Shown one piece after another: positions 46,801 through 55,349 of a stretch of DNA of 64,000 nt (position 1 is its first letter; each line of letters begins with the position of its first letter). Position numbers and translations under genes: made by a program. A model generated the notes under the pieces. It was not told the DNA's origin and did not search any database. It saw only the letters and a list, made by a program, of their open reading frames with translations. The stretch covers positions 1 through 64,000 of the forward strand of contig NZ_LMTZ01000162.1 of the NCBI RefSeq assembly GCF_001456025.1, in the 5' to 3' direction. This stretch comes from Mastigocoleus testarum BC008. GTDB lineage: Bacteria > Cyanobacteriota > Cyanobacteriia > Cyanobacteriales > Nostocaceae.

Positions 46801-49482
46801 GTAAATTTTTACTTTATCTAATAATGTTTTGGCATTAAGCAATACTATGCCAGCAAATAATTCTGTCTGTTCAAAATCACCACTGAGATATTTTACTTCC
46901 GCTACAGTTTCATATAAACCAAGACTTAAATCATAATCTATTTCCCAGGTATTAATTTCTAATAAATTAATACCTGTAGCTAAGTACTTATCTGCTGTAG
47001 TATAAGCTGTTGATGATAATGCTCTACGTCCAGCAATGAGATTCATTTTTGCCAGACTATAGCGTTCTGATGCTCCGTGAATTAATTCTACTGCTTTATT
47101 AAATTGATTCACGAGGACAAAAATATTTTCTTCTCGTTCTTCTTGAGGAATATTTTCTAATAATAAATTTCCAAGTTGCAAATGAACTGATTTTTTCTGG
47201 TCCTCAGAGATTAAAGAATAGGCTGCTTGTTGTACTCGATCGTGTAAAAATTTATAGGTGGCAAAGCGTCTTTTTTGTTGTTTAAAATTATTAATTTCTT
47301 TAGATGAAATTATTTTTTGCTTGATGATGCTATCATCAAAATTCGATAAATATTGACTATCTTGATCTAATTTATAATCTTCATTTTTTGAAAAAACAAT
47401 TCCTTCTTTCAATGCAGGCCAAAATTCTGATGCTGTATCTATTTCTGATTTTTGATTGATAATAGAAAGTGTTCTGAGATCGAATTCATTTCCAATACAA
47501 GCTGCAAGTTTTAAAACGTCTTGAGTATATTTTGGAAGCCTTTTTATTTGCAGTGCTGTAAATTCTACAACATCATCTGTAAGCGCTAATTCCCTAACTT
47601 CATTAATATTACATTGCCAATTATATTTTTCGAAATCAAATTTAATAACTTCATCTTTGTATAAATGCTTAAGAAATTGATGGATGAAGAATGCATTACC
47701 TTTAGTCTTGCTAAAAACCATTTGTGAAAAAGGTATTGCATCATCTTTTTTACATCTTAGAGTGTCTGAGACTAGACTATTTAAATCTTTCTGATTTAAA
47801 GGATTTAATTCAATTGTGTCAATTTTATATTCGAGATTTAATAACTCTTGAATTAGCAAATATAATGGATGTGTAATAGAGACTTCATTATCACGGTAAG
47901 CTCCTATAAGTAGTAAACTTTTAATCTTTTCTTTTTGATTATTATTTTGTTCAAAAACATTGGCTAGTGAAATTTTTGGCTTATTTTCATATTCCTTACT
48001 TTCCGACATTACAAATTTAATTAATTGCAAGGAAGTTACATCTGCCCATTGTAAGTCATCAAGAAATATGACTAATGGGTGTATATCTCTAGCGAAAACA
48101 TTTATAAATCTTTGAAACAGTAAATTCAAACGATTTTGAGCTGCAGAACCGGATAATTCTGCTACTGGAGATTGCTTACCAATTATCTGTTCTAATCCAG
48201 GAACCAGATCGATAATGACTTGAGCCTGTTCGCCCAATGCTGTCAGAATTTTATCCTTCCATTGTTTAATCTCTTTATCTGTTTCACTTAATATTTGCTC
48301 AATTAAATCTTCGAAAGCTTGGATAAAACCAGCAAAAGGAATATCACGTTGTAATTGGTCAAATTTTCCTTTTATAAAGTAACCCCGTTTTTGAACGATG
48401 GGTTTATGAACTTCATTAACTACAGCAGTTTTCCCAACACCAGAGAATCCTGCTATGAATGTAATTTCTGTTGTTCCTAGACTTACTCGATCAAAAGTGT
48501 TGAGTAATCTTTTAACTTCAGCTTCCCGACCATAAAGCTTTTCTGGGATTATAAAATGTTGAGATATATCCTCAGAACCCAATTGAAAATTATCAATATT
48601 CCTGTTTTCTTTCCACAGCTTCAAACATTTTTCGAGATCATGTTTTAATCCCAAAGCACTTTGATAACGCTCTTCAGCATTTTTCGCCATCAGTTTGCTG
48701 ACTATACCCTGAAGGACAAAGGGAATTTTGGGACTTAAGTTACTTAGTAGAGGTGGTTGTTTGGCTATGTGGGCATAAACTAGCTCTATGGGATCTACTA
48801 AGTTGAAAGGTAAACTTCCACTCAAGATTTCAAAAAACGTTACACCGAGGGAATAAAAGTCACTACGATAATCAACCACACGATTCATTCTTCCCGTTTG
48901 TTCCGGTGAAATATAGGCTAGGGTTCCTTCTAACTGATTCAGGTTGTTTTGAGTGGGAATTTCCTTCGGTAGCAGGGAAGCAATACTAAAGTCAGTTAGT
49001 TTTACTTCTGTAGTTGTCGGATTAATTAAAAGGTTGGCTGGTTTGATATCTTTATGAATAATTTGGTGACGGTGTAGTTGCTCGAGAGTTGTTGCGATTT
49101 GAATTGCTATATGAAAAAAAAGATTGAGAAAACCCGGTTTATTTCTGGTATTTGAATTTTCCCACCGATCCATTTCCTCCTGAAGAGAGACACCCCCATA
49201 ATCTTCCATTACAAGGGCATAAGAATTACAATAATTTTCTAAACTATAGGATTTTATAATGCCAGGAACATTAAGATTTTTTGTAATAGTGTACTGATAT
49301 CGGAAACGTGATATTTCACTAAAAGTAGGGTACTCATTACGCATCACTTTAATAATTACGGGCGTTTGCTCTTTTGTGCTAACACCTCGAAAAACTAAAG
49401 TTTTATTACCCGAATAAACTTTTTCTGTGACTTTGTATCCTGGAATATCTACTAATACATTTGATGTCAACATACTCAGCAA
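43819..49482 (-). CDS. Ser/Thr kinase - AAA ATPase - GAF - histidine kinase hybrid
   Basis: An 1887-residue multi-domain signalling protein typical of filamentous cyanobacteria (HstK-like group). Residues 15-280 are a protein kinase with K45, HKD (143-145, where HRD is usual) and DFS at 164-166 in place of DFG. An AAA/STAND ATPase follows with GFSGVGKT near 343-350, then a long helical TPR-like region to about 1400. A GAF domain is at about 1430-1590, a coiled coil at 1590-1625, and a HisKA domain with the phospho-histidine in GIAHEINNPINF (about 1635). The HATPase ends GTGLGLSISYQI (about 1848). A response-regulator gene lies directly upstream. The signal sensed is unknown. Confidence 0.92.
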   Translation of the reverse strand: MLSMLTSNVLVDIPGYKVTEKVYSGNKTLVFRGVSTKEQTPVIIKVMRNEYPTFSEISRFRYQYTITKNLNVPGIIKSYSLENYCNSYALVMEDYGGVSLQEEMDRWENSNTRNKPGFLNLFFHIAIQIATTLEQLHRHQIIHKDIKPANLLINPTTTEVKLTDFSIASLLPKEIPTQNNLNQLEGTLAYISPEQTGRMNRVVDYRSDFYSLGVTFFEILSGSLPFNLVDPIELVYAHIAKQPPLLSNLSPKIPFVLQGIVSKLMAKNAEERYQSALGLKHDLEKCLKLWKENRNIDNFQLGSEDISQHFIIPEKLYGREAEVKRLLNTFDRVSLGTTEITFIAGFSGVGKTAVVNEVHKPIVQKRGYFIKGKFDQLQRDIPFAGFIQAFEDLIEQILSETDKEIKQWKDKILTALGEQAQVIIDLVPGLEQIIGKQSPVAELSGSAAQNRLNLLFQRFINVFARDIHPLVIFLDDLQWADVTSLQLIKFVMSESKEYENKPKISLANVFEQNNNQKEKIKSLLLIGAYRDNEVSITHPLYLLIQELLNLEYKIDTIELNPLNQKDLNSLVSDTLRCKKDDAIPFSQMVFSKTKGNAFFIHQFLKHLYKDEVIKFDFEKYNWQCNINEVRELALTDDVVEFTALQIKRLPKYTQDVLKLAACIGNEFDLRTLSIINQKSEIDTASEFWPALKEGIVFSKNEDYKLDQDSQYLSNFDDSIIKQKIISSKEINNFKQQKRRFATYKFLHDRVQQAAYSLISEDQKKSVHLQLGNLLLENIPQEEREENIFVLVNQFNKAVELIHGASERYSLAKMNLIAGRRALSSTAYTTADKYLATGINLLEINTWEIDYDLSLGLYETVAEVKYLSGDFEQTELFAGIVLLNAKTLLDKVKIYQVQIELYKSRNQGNKAISIGIEVLKLFGIDFPEHPSPIDVEAALQQTQLALAEKQIEDLANLPEMTDPEKLAVMNILSGLLPISYTCNPFLFTLVAMQQINISFKYGNCGASAVAYATYAVILVSFEVNVDSSYKFGQLALKLLDRFNASGLQCIVIFAVNSFTKHWRVHLNESLNYLLNVYSIGLEVGDFEQAAYSLCFYLDHSFWLGKELSELETRISNYHQRITQLKQKIVLTSNSVTWQVVINLIKGTEIPYNLNGEVCDETSILHILEKGNDRQGLSYFYIKKLVCCYLFEEFSQANQNSILAKNYLDGIPGNFIKSIFYFYDSLAMLAVYQEVSDSEQSNILEKVANNQENMKIWAHHAPMNFLHKFDLVEAERNRILGNYWDAMDAYDRAISKAKENEYINEEALANELAAKFYLEWDKYNIARTYLTDAYYAYMRWGAKAKVEHLQERYPQLITPIFQQDKLSQYSMTSTHSNTSVPLSEQKTHQTLVGSGTSTSDYIDLVSVIKASQALSGKIERKQLLSTLIKIVMENAGASKCVLILNTSEETELKVEVVCSSSTLSTNTLELLSVPLESSSEVPVSLINYIKRTQEILVINNVNSEPSTARDEYIIKQQPKSILCLPMLNQGKLVGILYLENILMTDVFSHERIEILKVITTQAAISLENSILYSSLREAKENLEEYSHNLEEKVEHRTKELIEKNEYLRKTLKELRTTQVQLIQSEKMSSLGHMVAGIAHEINNPINFIHGNITYSCEYFQDLLDLITVYQQEYPEPTNAVVQKAEEIDINFLTEDLLKILNSMQVGSSRIRNIVLSLRNFSRLDESDMKCVNIHEGIDNTLIILQHKLKAKKNDKNIQVIKNYDYLPEINCYPSQLNQVFMNILSNAIDAFDDKYFEENSSICPEICITSELVDSKRVKIRISDNGVGIGKEVKPHIFDPFFTTKPVGSGTGLGLSISYQIIVDKHKGKLTCNSTPGEGTEFVIEIPIK

Positions 49483-49714
49483 ATCTTTAAGGGTCTTCGA
49501 TATTAATTAATATTCCCTCTATCTGCCCAAATGTATCAATTTTAGAATAAAAAGCTTATTTCTTGAGACTTTTTAAATTACACTAAACTAAAGATAATAT
49601 ATTATATTATCAACAATAAGTTATTTACTATTATCGTGATATTTACTTAATAGGTAACGTATTTTCTACGATCCATTACCTATTATTACTTTCTATGCTT
49701 CAAGTTTATAGTAG

Positions 49715-50287
49715 TTACTTAATTTTCTGCTTGATAAAACTAACAACTTGAGCCAGTTGTTTCTTTAAACTATTGATTTCTATCTGCATATTCGTAATTT
49801 TCTCATTGAGTATTTGTATCTCGGTTGATGATGAGCTGCTAGCATTAGCCTGTACCATTCCAGTTCTTGGTATTGCGCTGGTTGTTCCAGAAGGATCTTG
49901 GCGAGGTTGTTTTGCCTTAGTCATTGCTGACTTAATCGCGCTAATTAATTGTTTTTGATCGAAAGGCTTACCAAGAAACTCAAAGTGTGAAAAAGGTTCG
50001 GAAATTTTTTCTGTTACCTCTTCTTTCCTACCAGACATGACAACTAAAGGAATTTTCTTCAATTCTGGTTTGGCTTGAATTTCCTGAAATACGTCCCACC
50101 CACTCATTTTTGGTAGTAGGAAGTCGAGCATTATCAAGCTCAATTTTTCTTCTTGGCGGATTAAATTTAATCCTTCTAAGCCATCTTTTGCTTCCAAAAC
50201 TTGAAAATTGCCAGGGGGTAACATTTCTCTTACTTTTACCCTGACAACAGTAGTGTCATCGATTACTAGAATTTTGTTACTTGCCAC
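49715..50287 (-). CDS. Response regulator with receiver domain and coiled-coil tail
   Basis: A 190-residue protein. Residues 4-125 are a complete receiver domain: acidic pair D10-D11, phosphoacceptor D55 (IMLDFLLPKMSGWD), S85 and K107 (FLGKPF). The C-terminal 40 residues (EIQILNEKITNMQIEINSLKKQLAQVVSFIKQ) are a heptad coiled coil, with a Ser/Thr-rich linker between. It lacks an output domain, so it likely works by protein contacts. It is transcribed toward the giant kinase gene 232 bases away, which makes that kinase a plausible partner. Confidence 0.88.
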   Translation of the reverse strand: MASNKILVIDDTTVVRVKVREMLPPGNFQVLEAKDGLEGLNLIRQEEKLSLIMLDFLLPKMSGWDVFQEIQAKPELKKIPLVVMSGRKEEVTEKISEPFSHFEFLGKPFDQKQLISAIKSAMTKAKQPRQDPSGTTSAIPRTGMVQANASSSSSTEIQILNEKITNMQIEINSLKKQLAQVVSFIKQKIK

Positions 50288-50666
50288 GATTTACTGCTCT
50301 AACAGAAACTTTAGATTTAAATTGCTAAGAAGCTGATTAACAATGATAATTCTCTAACTATATCCAAATTTTACACAAACTGGGGGAGAGTAATTTCTGG
50401 GATATAAATTTTGTTGTTAGGTTACTTTTATAACTTTTAAACTAATAAACAATTTATTGAATGATGTTATCTGCAGTTTAATAGTGCTGGGCTTGTGTAT
50501 ATTTTGCAGTATTGGAAATTAAAGCCATACCCAGAGCTTCCTATCCAAACTTTAGTATTCAGCTTTTGTTACTTCTTAGCTGGACTTTGGATTCGCAATA
50601 TATCCTCCCACGTGCTCCAATAATAATTATTCCTTTCATCTAATTTCCCAAGTTTTCTGGACATTT
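50288..50666. other. Divergent spacer before lipA
   Basis: AT-rich, 380 bases. It holds promoters for the response regulator and lipA. No structured element is identified. Confidence 0.3.
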
Positions 50667-51569
50667 ATGGGTTCCTCAAATAAAGCACAATTGCAATCAG
50701 AAATTATGGCGATGCCAAAATGGTTGCGTCGCCCGATTGGTAAAGCGAGCGATTTATCCACAGTGCAACGTATTATTAAACAACGGCAAATTCACACTAT
50801 TTGTGAAGAAGGACGTTGTCCTAACAGAGGAGAGTGCTACGCCCAAAAAACAGCAACTTTTTTATTAATGGGACCAACTTGCACCCGTTCTTGTGCTTTT
50901 TGTCAGGTTGATAAGGGTCACGCACCGATACCGCTCGATCCGTCTGAACCTCAAAAAATCGCTGAAGCAGTCAAGCTTTTAGATCTACGTTATGTTGTTT
51001 TAACTTCGGTTGCTCGGGATGACTTACCAGACCAGGGAGCAAGTCACTTTGTAAAGACAATGTATGCTATCCGTCAGTTGAACCCCAATACTCAAATTGA
51101 GGTTCTCACCGCTGATTTTTGGGGTGGAATTGGTGGGGAAAAAGAACAGTTCCAACGAATTGAAATCGTTACCCAAGCGAAACCGGCTTGCTATAACCAT
51201 AATCTAGAAACAGTAAGACGTTTGCAGGGACCTGTACGCAGAGGGGCAAAATATGAGCGTTCTCTAAGATTGCTGCAAATAGTCAAAGAAATTGACCCTT
51301 CTATTCCCACCAAGTCTGGATTAATGCTAGGAGTTGGTGAAACTACTGAAGAAGTAATCGAAACAATGAAAGATTTACGTACTATTGAATGCGATCGCCT
51401 GACTATCGGTCAATACATGCGTCCTTCTTTAGCTCATTTACCAGTTCAGAAATATTGGACACCAGAAGAATTTAAAGAGTTGGGTAAAATTGCTTCGGAA
51501 ATGGGATTTTCCCATGTTCGTTCTGGACCTTTGGTTCGTAGTTCTTATCACGCAGGAATTGATGATTAG
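50667..51569 (+). CDS. lipA: Lipoyl synthase
   Basis: A 300-residue radical-SAM enzyme that inserts two sulfurs into octanoyl-protein. The auxiliary-cluster motif is C46-X4-C51-X5-C57 (ICEEGRCPNRGEC), the radical-SAM motif is C72-X3-C76-X2-C79 (CTRSCAFC), and the family's closing RSSYHAG is present. The start is ATG at 50667. Cyanobacteria often have two lipA copies; this one lies next to psaX, which may be chance. Confidence 0.95.
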   Translation: MGSSNKAQLQSEIMAMPKWLRRPIGKASDLSTVQRIIKQRQIHTICEEGRCPNRGECYAQKTATFLLMGPTCTRSCAFCQVDKGHAPIPLDPSEPQKIAEAVKLLDLRYVVLTSVARDDLPDQGASHFVKTMYAIRQLNPNTQIEVLTADFWGGIGGEKEQFQRIEIVTQAKPACYNHNLETVRRLQGPVRRGAKYERSLRLLQIVKEIDPSIPTKSGLMLGVGETTEEVIETMKDLRTIECDRLTIGQYMRPSLAHLPVQKYWTPEEFKELGKIASEMGFSHVRSGPLVRSSYHAGIDD

Positions 51570-51691
51570 GCTGATAGCAAATGAGTTTAAGAATAAGCAG
51601 GTAGCTTAACAAAAATATTTTTAACGAATTTTGCTAAAGATGACATCTCTTTGGTATTTGTTAAGAAGTCCTTAAGTTAGGAGAATCAAAT

Positions 51692-51841
51692 ATGACTGCG
51701 GATGCACAGAAAAAAGTTGGTGTTGATGTTCCCCAATCAGGGGCTGCTGCTCCTTTTCCCTATCGCACCACAATTTCTCTTGTTTTACTAGCAGTTAACT
51801 TCTTAGTCGCTGCAATTTACTTCCACATATTGGATATCTAG
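51692..51841 (+). CDS. psaX: Photosystem I subunit PsaX (4.8 kDa protein)
   Basis: A 49-residue protein with one membrane helix. The C-terminal part FPYRTTISLVLLAVNFLVAAIYFHIL matches PsaX, a peripheral one-helix PSI subunit known from some cyanobacteria. The N terminus (MTADAQKKVGVDVPQSGAAA) is longer than in Thermosynechococcus. TTAGGAG lies 7 bases before the ATG, which fixes the start. It is 122 bases after lipA on the same strand. Confidence 0.88.
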   Translation: MTADAQKKVGVDVPQSGAAAPFPYRTTISLVLLAVNFLVAAIYFHILDI

Positions 51842-51960
51842 TTTTAACCGAGTTCAATAACGAGTTAAGAGATGCAAATTATTGCTTATCCTTCTTAACT
51901 GAATAATTTTTCCCGCAAATTAATGAGATTCGAATCGCTCTCTAAAATATTTATTCTCCT

Positions 51961-51990
51961 CGGACAATAATTTCACTAATTATTGTTCGG
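51961..51990. terminator. Hairpin downstream of psaX
   Basis: CGGACAATAAT pairs with ATTATTGTTCG around a 7-base loop, 120 bases after the psaX stop. There is no strong U-tract; it may be a terminator or a processing site. Confidence 0.4.
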
Positions 51991-52402
51991 TAAATATTAT
52001 TCGGATACTCTGAATTTGACTAAGGAAAATTACTTAATTTTACAAGCGGTGTTGCTCATCTTGAATCAGGGAATTATCCTTGAGAAAGAATGGGTAACAC
52101 CTCAATTTTTATTAACTATAAAACTGTTTAATTATGCAATAAAATTCTTTTGTCTCTATTCCTAGTTTGAAATTAATATTTCTAGTTGGGAATCAAAGTT
52201 TTTCTATTGTTTACAGTTAATTATTCCCTGGGAATTATTCTCTAAGTTTTATTTACCCACTCAAATTAGGTATTACACTCACACTTTTAAACTAGAAACC
52301 TTAGCGTACAAATGAAGAATTATAAAATAGTACGTTAATATACATAGCATCGACCTCATACACTTTTGCGAAGTTGAACTTTTTTTGGCTGTCTAGTTAA
52401 CC
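51991..52402. other. AT-rich spacer
   Basis: About 410 bases before the hybrid kinase gene. The short frame at 51983-52165 lacks a ribosome-binding site and protein-like sequence. Nothing else is identified. Confidence 0.35.
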
Positions 52403-54256
52403 ATGCAGCAGTATCCAAGTTTGTCAAAACAAAATTCAGAAGTAGATAAAAATCCAAGTCTAGTCCTAGAAATGGAAAAGCTTCGCGCAGAGTTGTGGTT
52501 GGAGCGCAGCCTTAACAAGTTGCAAAATTACCTGAATGATTACTTGCTTTCAGTTTTAGTCACAAAAGAAGAATTATCAGTAATAGAACCTGGTATTTAC
52601 CGAAGTATTTATCAAACCTTAGTTAACGAACTCAACAACTCACTACCCGGTGTTACAGTTGTAATTGCTTCAGTTCAAGCGAAGACAAAATTTTGTAAAA
52701 TCAGCTATTTATCTCCTTCCAAACTAATCACTTCTCAAGCTTTAAATTCTCAATCACCGCCATTAGCTATAAATCTTAAAAGTGGTAAACAACTACAAAT
52801 CAAATCAAATGAAGTTATAGATATTGAAGATTTACAGTATCTTGAGACTCAAGAACCACCAGCAGCTTGGGCGATAGAAGATGACTTTGGTAATGTTTGG
52901 GGTTGGTTAATTATTTCTTACACACCGTTGAATTCAGCTACTGATTCTTTAACAAGTGTACAAGTTGAGATACAGTCGCAGTTGATCAAACGTGCGGCGA
53001 GGTTATGTGCTGTAGCTTTGATGAAGTTAAAGAATATAGAATCTTTGCAAAAGGTTTCCCGTTCTTTAAGCGAATTCAATCAAGAATTAGAGCGCAATAA
53101 TCAACTCAAAAATCAATTTTTGGCGAATACATCCCATGAAATTCGCACTCCATTAAGCTCGATTATTGGCTTTACACATTTACTTTTAGCTCAAGGCTAT
53201 AATCCAAGTTCTGAACGTCATAAAGAGTATTTAAGTATCATTCAGTCAAGTGGTAAGCATCTTTTAGCTTTGATTAACGATATTTTAGACTTATCTAAGA
53301 TTGAAGCAAATCAACTAGAAATTCAATGGGAAGAAGTTAATGTATCGCTATTATGTCGTAATGTTTTAGCACTGGTAAAAGAAAAAGCTGCTAATAAAGG
53401 CTTACAGTTACGTTTGGAGCTAGAACCGGAAGAAATCGTTATCGTAGCCGATCCTTTGCGTCTCAAGCAAATGCTGTTGAATTTAATTTTCAATGCTCTT
53501 AAATTTACTACTTCGGGAAGTGTAGGTTTACAAGTAAAAGTTAAAGGTAAATTGGTACACTTTACTGTTTGGGATACTGGTGCGGGTATCCCTGAAGAAT
53601 ATCAAGCAGAATTATTTCAACCTTACTGTCAAATTCCTAACAGCAGAGTCAGTGGTGAAGAAGGTACCGGCTTAGGTTTAGCCCTGACTCGCAAACTTGC
53701 AGAAATTCACGGTGGTTCAGTAAAAGTTGTATCTGAAATAGATCGTGGTTCTAGCTTCACTGTGATACTTCCTCGCAGTCAAATGAGCGAGTTTGAAGAA
53801 ACAGAGGTAGGAACCGACCGAAAAGAAAGTATAAGTGGCGATCGTTCTTATCAGTCCGGACTTCGACTTTCTTACTCTTCAGATATATTATTGGTAGAAG
53901 ATGATTTGCATAATGCCAAATTGATTGATGCTTATCTTAGTAAACTGGGGTATCAAGTAATTTGTGCTTACAACAGCATGCAGATGTGGGAAGCTCTCAA
54001 ATGCTCCGAACCTGCTGTTATTTTGATGGATATTTATCTTCCTGATGTTAATGGTCTTGATTTGGTAAGACAACTCAGACAAGATAAAAATTATCGAAAC
54101 ATACCAATTATCGCTGAAACAGCAATGGCGATGAAAGGTGATCGTGAAACTTGTTTGGCTGCTGGAGTTGATGAATATATTTCTAAACCTATCGATTTAC
54201 CTGTTTTGGGAAATTTAGTTTCAAAATATTGTCAATTATCGAAAAAGCGAATTTAA
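52403..54256 (+). CDS. Hybrid histidine kinase with C-terminal receiver domain
   Basis: A 617-residue soluble protein. Residues 25-210 form an N-terminal sensor region of GAF-like character without membrane segments. A coiled coil leads to HisKA with H245 (ANTSHEIRTPLSSIIGF). HATPase has NLIFNALKF, DTGAGIP and GTGLGLALTRKL. The receiver starts near 492 (ILLVEDDLHNAKL), with D543 (ILMDIYLPDVNG) and a closing ISKPID. A separate output regulator is needed; none is adjacent. It starts with ATG. Confidence 0.92.
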   Translation: MQQYPSLSKQNSEVDKNPSLVLEMEKLRAELWLERSLNKLQNYLNDYLLSVLVTKEELSVIEPGIYRSIYQTLVNELNNSLPGVTVVIASVQAKTKFCKISYLSPSKLITSQALNSQSPPLAINLKSGKQLQIKSNEVIDIEDLQYLETQEPPAAWAIEDDFGNVWGWLIISYTPLNSATDSLTSVQVEIQSQLIKRAARLCAVALMKLKNIESLQKVSRSLSEFNQELERNNQLKNQFLANTSHEIRTPLSSIIGFTHLLLAQGYNPSSERHKEYLSIIQSSGKHLLALINDILDLSKIEANQLEIQWEEVNVSLLCRNVLALVKEKAANKGLQLRLELEPEEIVIVADPLRLKQMLLNLIFNALKFTTSGSVGLQVKVKGKLVHFTVWDTGAGIPEEYQAELFQPYCQIPNSRVSGEEGTGLGLALTRKLAEIHGGSVKVVSEIDRGSSFTVILPRSQMSEFEETEVGTDRKESISGDRSYQSGLRLSYSSDILLVEDDLHNAKLIDAYLSKLGYQVICAYNSMQMWEALKCSEPAVILMDIYLPDVNGLDLVRQLRQDKNYRNIPIIAETAMAMKGDRETCLAAGVDEYISKPIDLPVLGNLVSKYCQLSKKRI

Positions 54257-54341
54257 GGTTCTTAAGTTTTATACAGACTTTTGGAAGTATTTACTATTAA
54301 AGTTATAAATTTTAAGTTTATGACTTATTTCTTAACCTGCT

Positions 54342-54372
54342 TAAAATGGAGAAAGGTAGCGATTCCATTTTA
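54342..54372 (+). promoter_or_regulatory. Perfect hairpin in the larE leader
   Basis: TAAAATGGA pairs with TCCATTTTA (9 bp, 13-base loop), ending 19 bases before the larE ATG. It may be the terminator of the kinase gene upstream or a leader structure of larE. Confidence 0.4.
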
Positions 54373-54391
54373 GTTTGAGTGGGAAAGTATT

Positions 54392-55222
54392 ATGGGAAGC
54401 GAAAAAATTGAGCAATTAAAAACGATATTTCTACAAATGGAACAAGCTTTAATTGCTTACTCTGGGGGTGTAGATAGTACTTTAGTGGCTAAAATTGCAT
54501 ACGATGTCCTGGGTAAAAAAGCATTAGCTGTCACTGCTGTTTCACCTTCTCTGTTGCCGGAAGAGTTAGAAGATGCCAAAATTCAAGCAGCAACGATTGG
54601 AATACCCCATCAGATTGTAGAAACTCAGGAAATGGAAAATCCTAATTACACTTCTAATCCTGTTAATCGTTGCTATTTTTGTAAAAGTGAACTGCACGAT
54701 ACTCTCAAACCTTTGGCAAAAAAATTGGGTTATCCCTATGTCGTCGATGGTGTTAATGCTGACGATTTGAAAGATTATCGTCCAGGAATTCAAGCTGCAA
54801 AAGAAAGGGGTGCGCGTTCTCCTTTGGCTGAAGTAGGTGTTAGTAAGCTAGAGGTACGCCAAATTTCTCAATCTCTTGGTTTAGATTGGTGGGATAAACC
54901 CGCACAACCTTGTCTGAGTTCTCGCTTCCCCTATGGTGAAGAAATTACCGTAGCTAAGTTACAACGTGTTGGTAGAGCTGAAATTTACTTACGAAAATTG
55001 GGATGGGGAAATTTGCGCGTACGTTCCCAAGAAGATACAGCACGCATTGAATTACCACCAGAAAAAATCAAAGATTTTATCCTGAGTATTGATTTGGATT
55101 CGGTAGTTTCTACATTTCAAGAGTTGGGATTTATTTATGTCACTTTAGATCTAGAAGGTTATCGTAGTGGAAAGTTAAATCGAGTTTTAAATAAAGAGTC
55201 TTTGGTAATGGGTAATGGGTAA
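54392..55222 (+). CDS. larE: ATP-dependent sacrificial sulfur transferase LarE
   Basis: A 276-residue PP-loop enzyme. S24-GGVD-S29 is the ATP-pyrophosphatase loop. C174 in PAQPCLSSRFPYG corresponds to the sacrificial cysteine of Lactiplantibacillus LarE, which gives its sulfur to the nickel-pincer cofactor precursor. CYFCKSEL (C94, C97) adds two more cysteines. No larB, larC or lactate racemase gene is in the window. The last codons (VMGNG and the stop) are supplied by a heptamer repeat tract, so the C terminus has been reshaped by the repeat. Confidence 0.92.
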   Translation: MGSEKIEQLKTIFLQMEQALIAYSGGVDSTLVAKIAYDVLGKKALAVTAVSPSLLPEELEDAKIQAATIGIPHQIVETQEMENPNYTSNPVNRCYFCKSELHDTLKPLAKKLGYPYVVDGVNADDLKDYRPGIQAAKERGARSPLAEVGVSKLEVRQISQSLGLDWWDKPAQPCLSSRFPYGEEITVAKLQRVGRAEIYLRKLGWGNLRVRSQEDTARIELPPEKIKDFILSIDLDSVVSTFQELGFIYVTLDLEGYRSGKLNRVLNKESLVMGNG

Positions 55223-55280
55223 TTGGTAATGGGTAATGGGTAATTGGTAATGGGTAATTGGTAATGGGTAATTGGTAATT
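55204..55280. repeat. Heptamer STRR tract overlapping the end of larE
   Basis: Eleven consecutive heptamers of the forms GGTAATG and GGTAATT. The larE stop codon (TAA, 55220-55222) lies inside the third copy. Confidence 0.95.
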
Positions 55281-55349
55281 GTTAATAACTTTTCTTTGAT
55301 TAAAACCCAAGTACTCCTATTGTTTGTTAATTAAAGCTGGATGTAGTTT

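Noticed and set aside
51983..52165. 60-codon frame after psaX
   Set aside because: The start lies inside a hairpin and the sequence shows no domain; chance frame.
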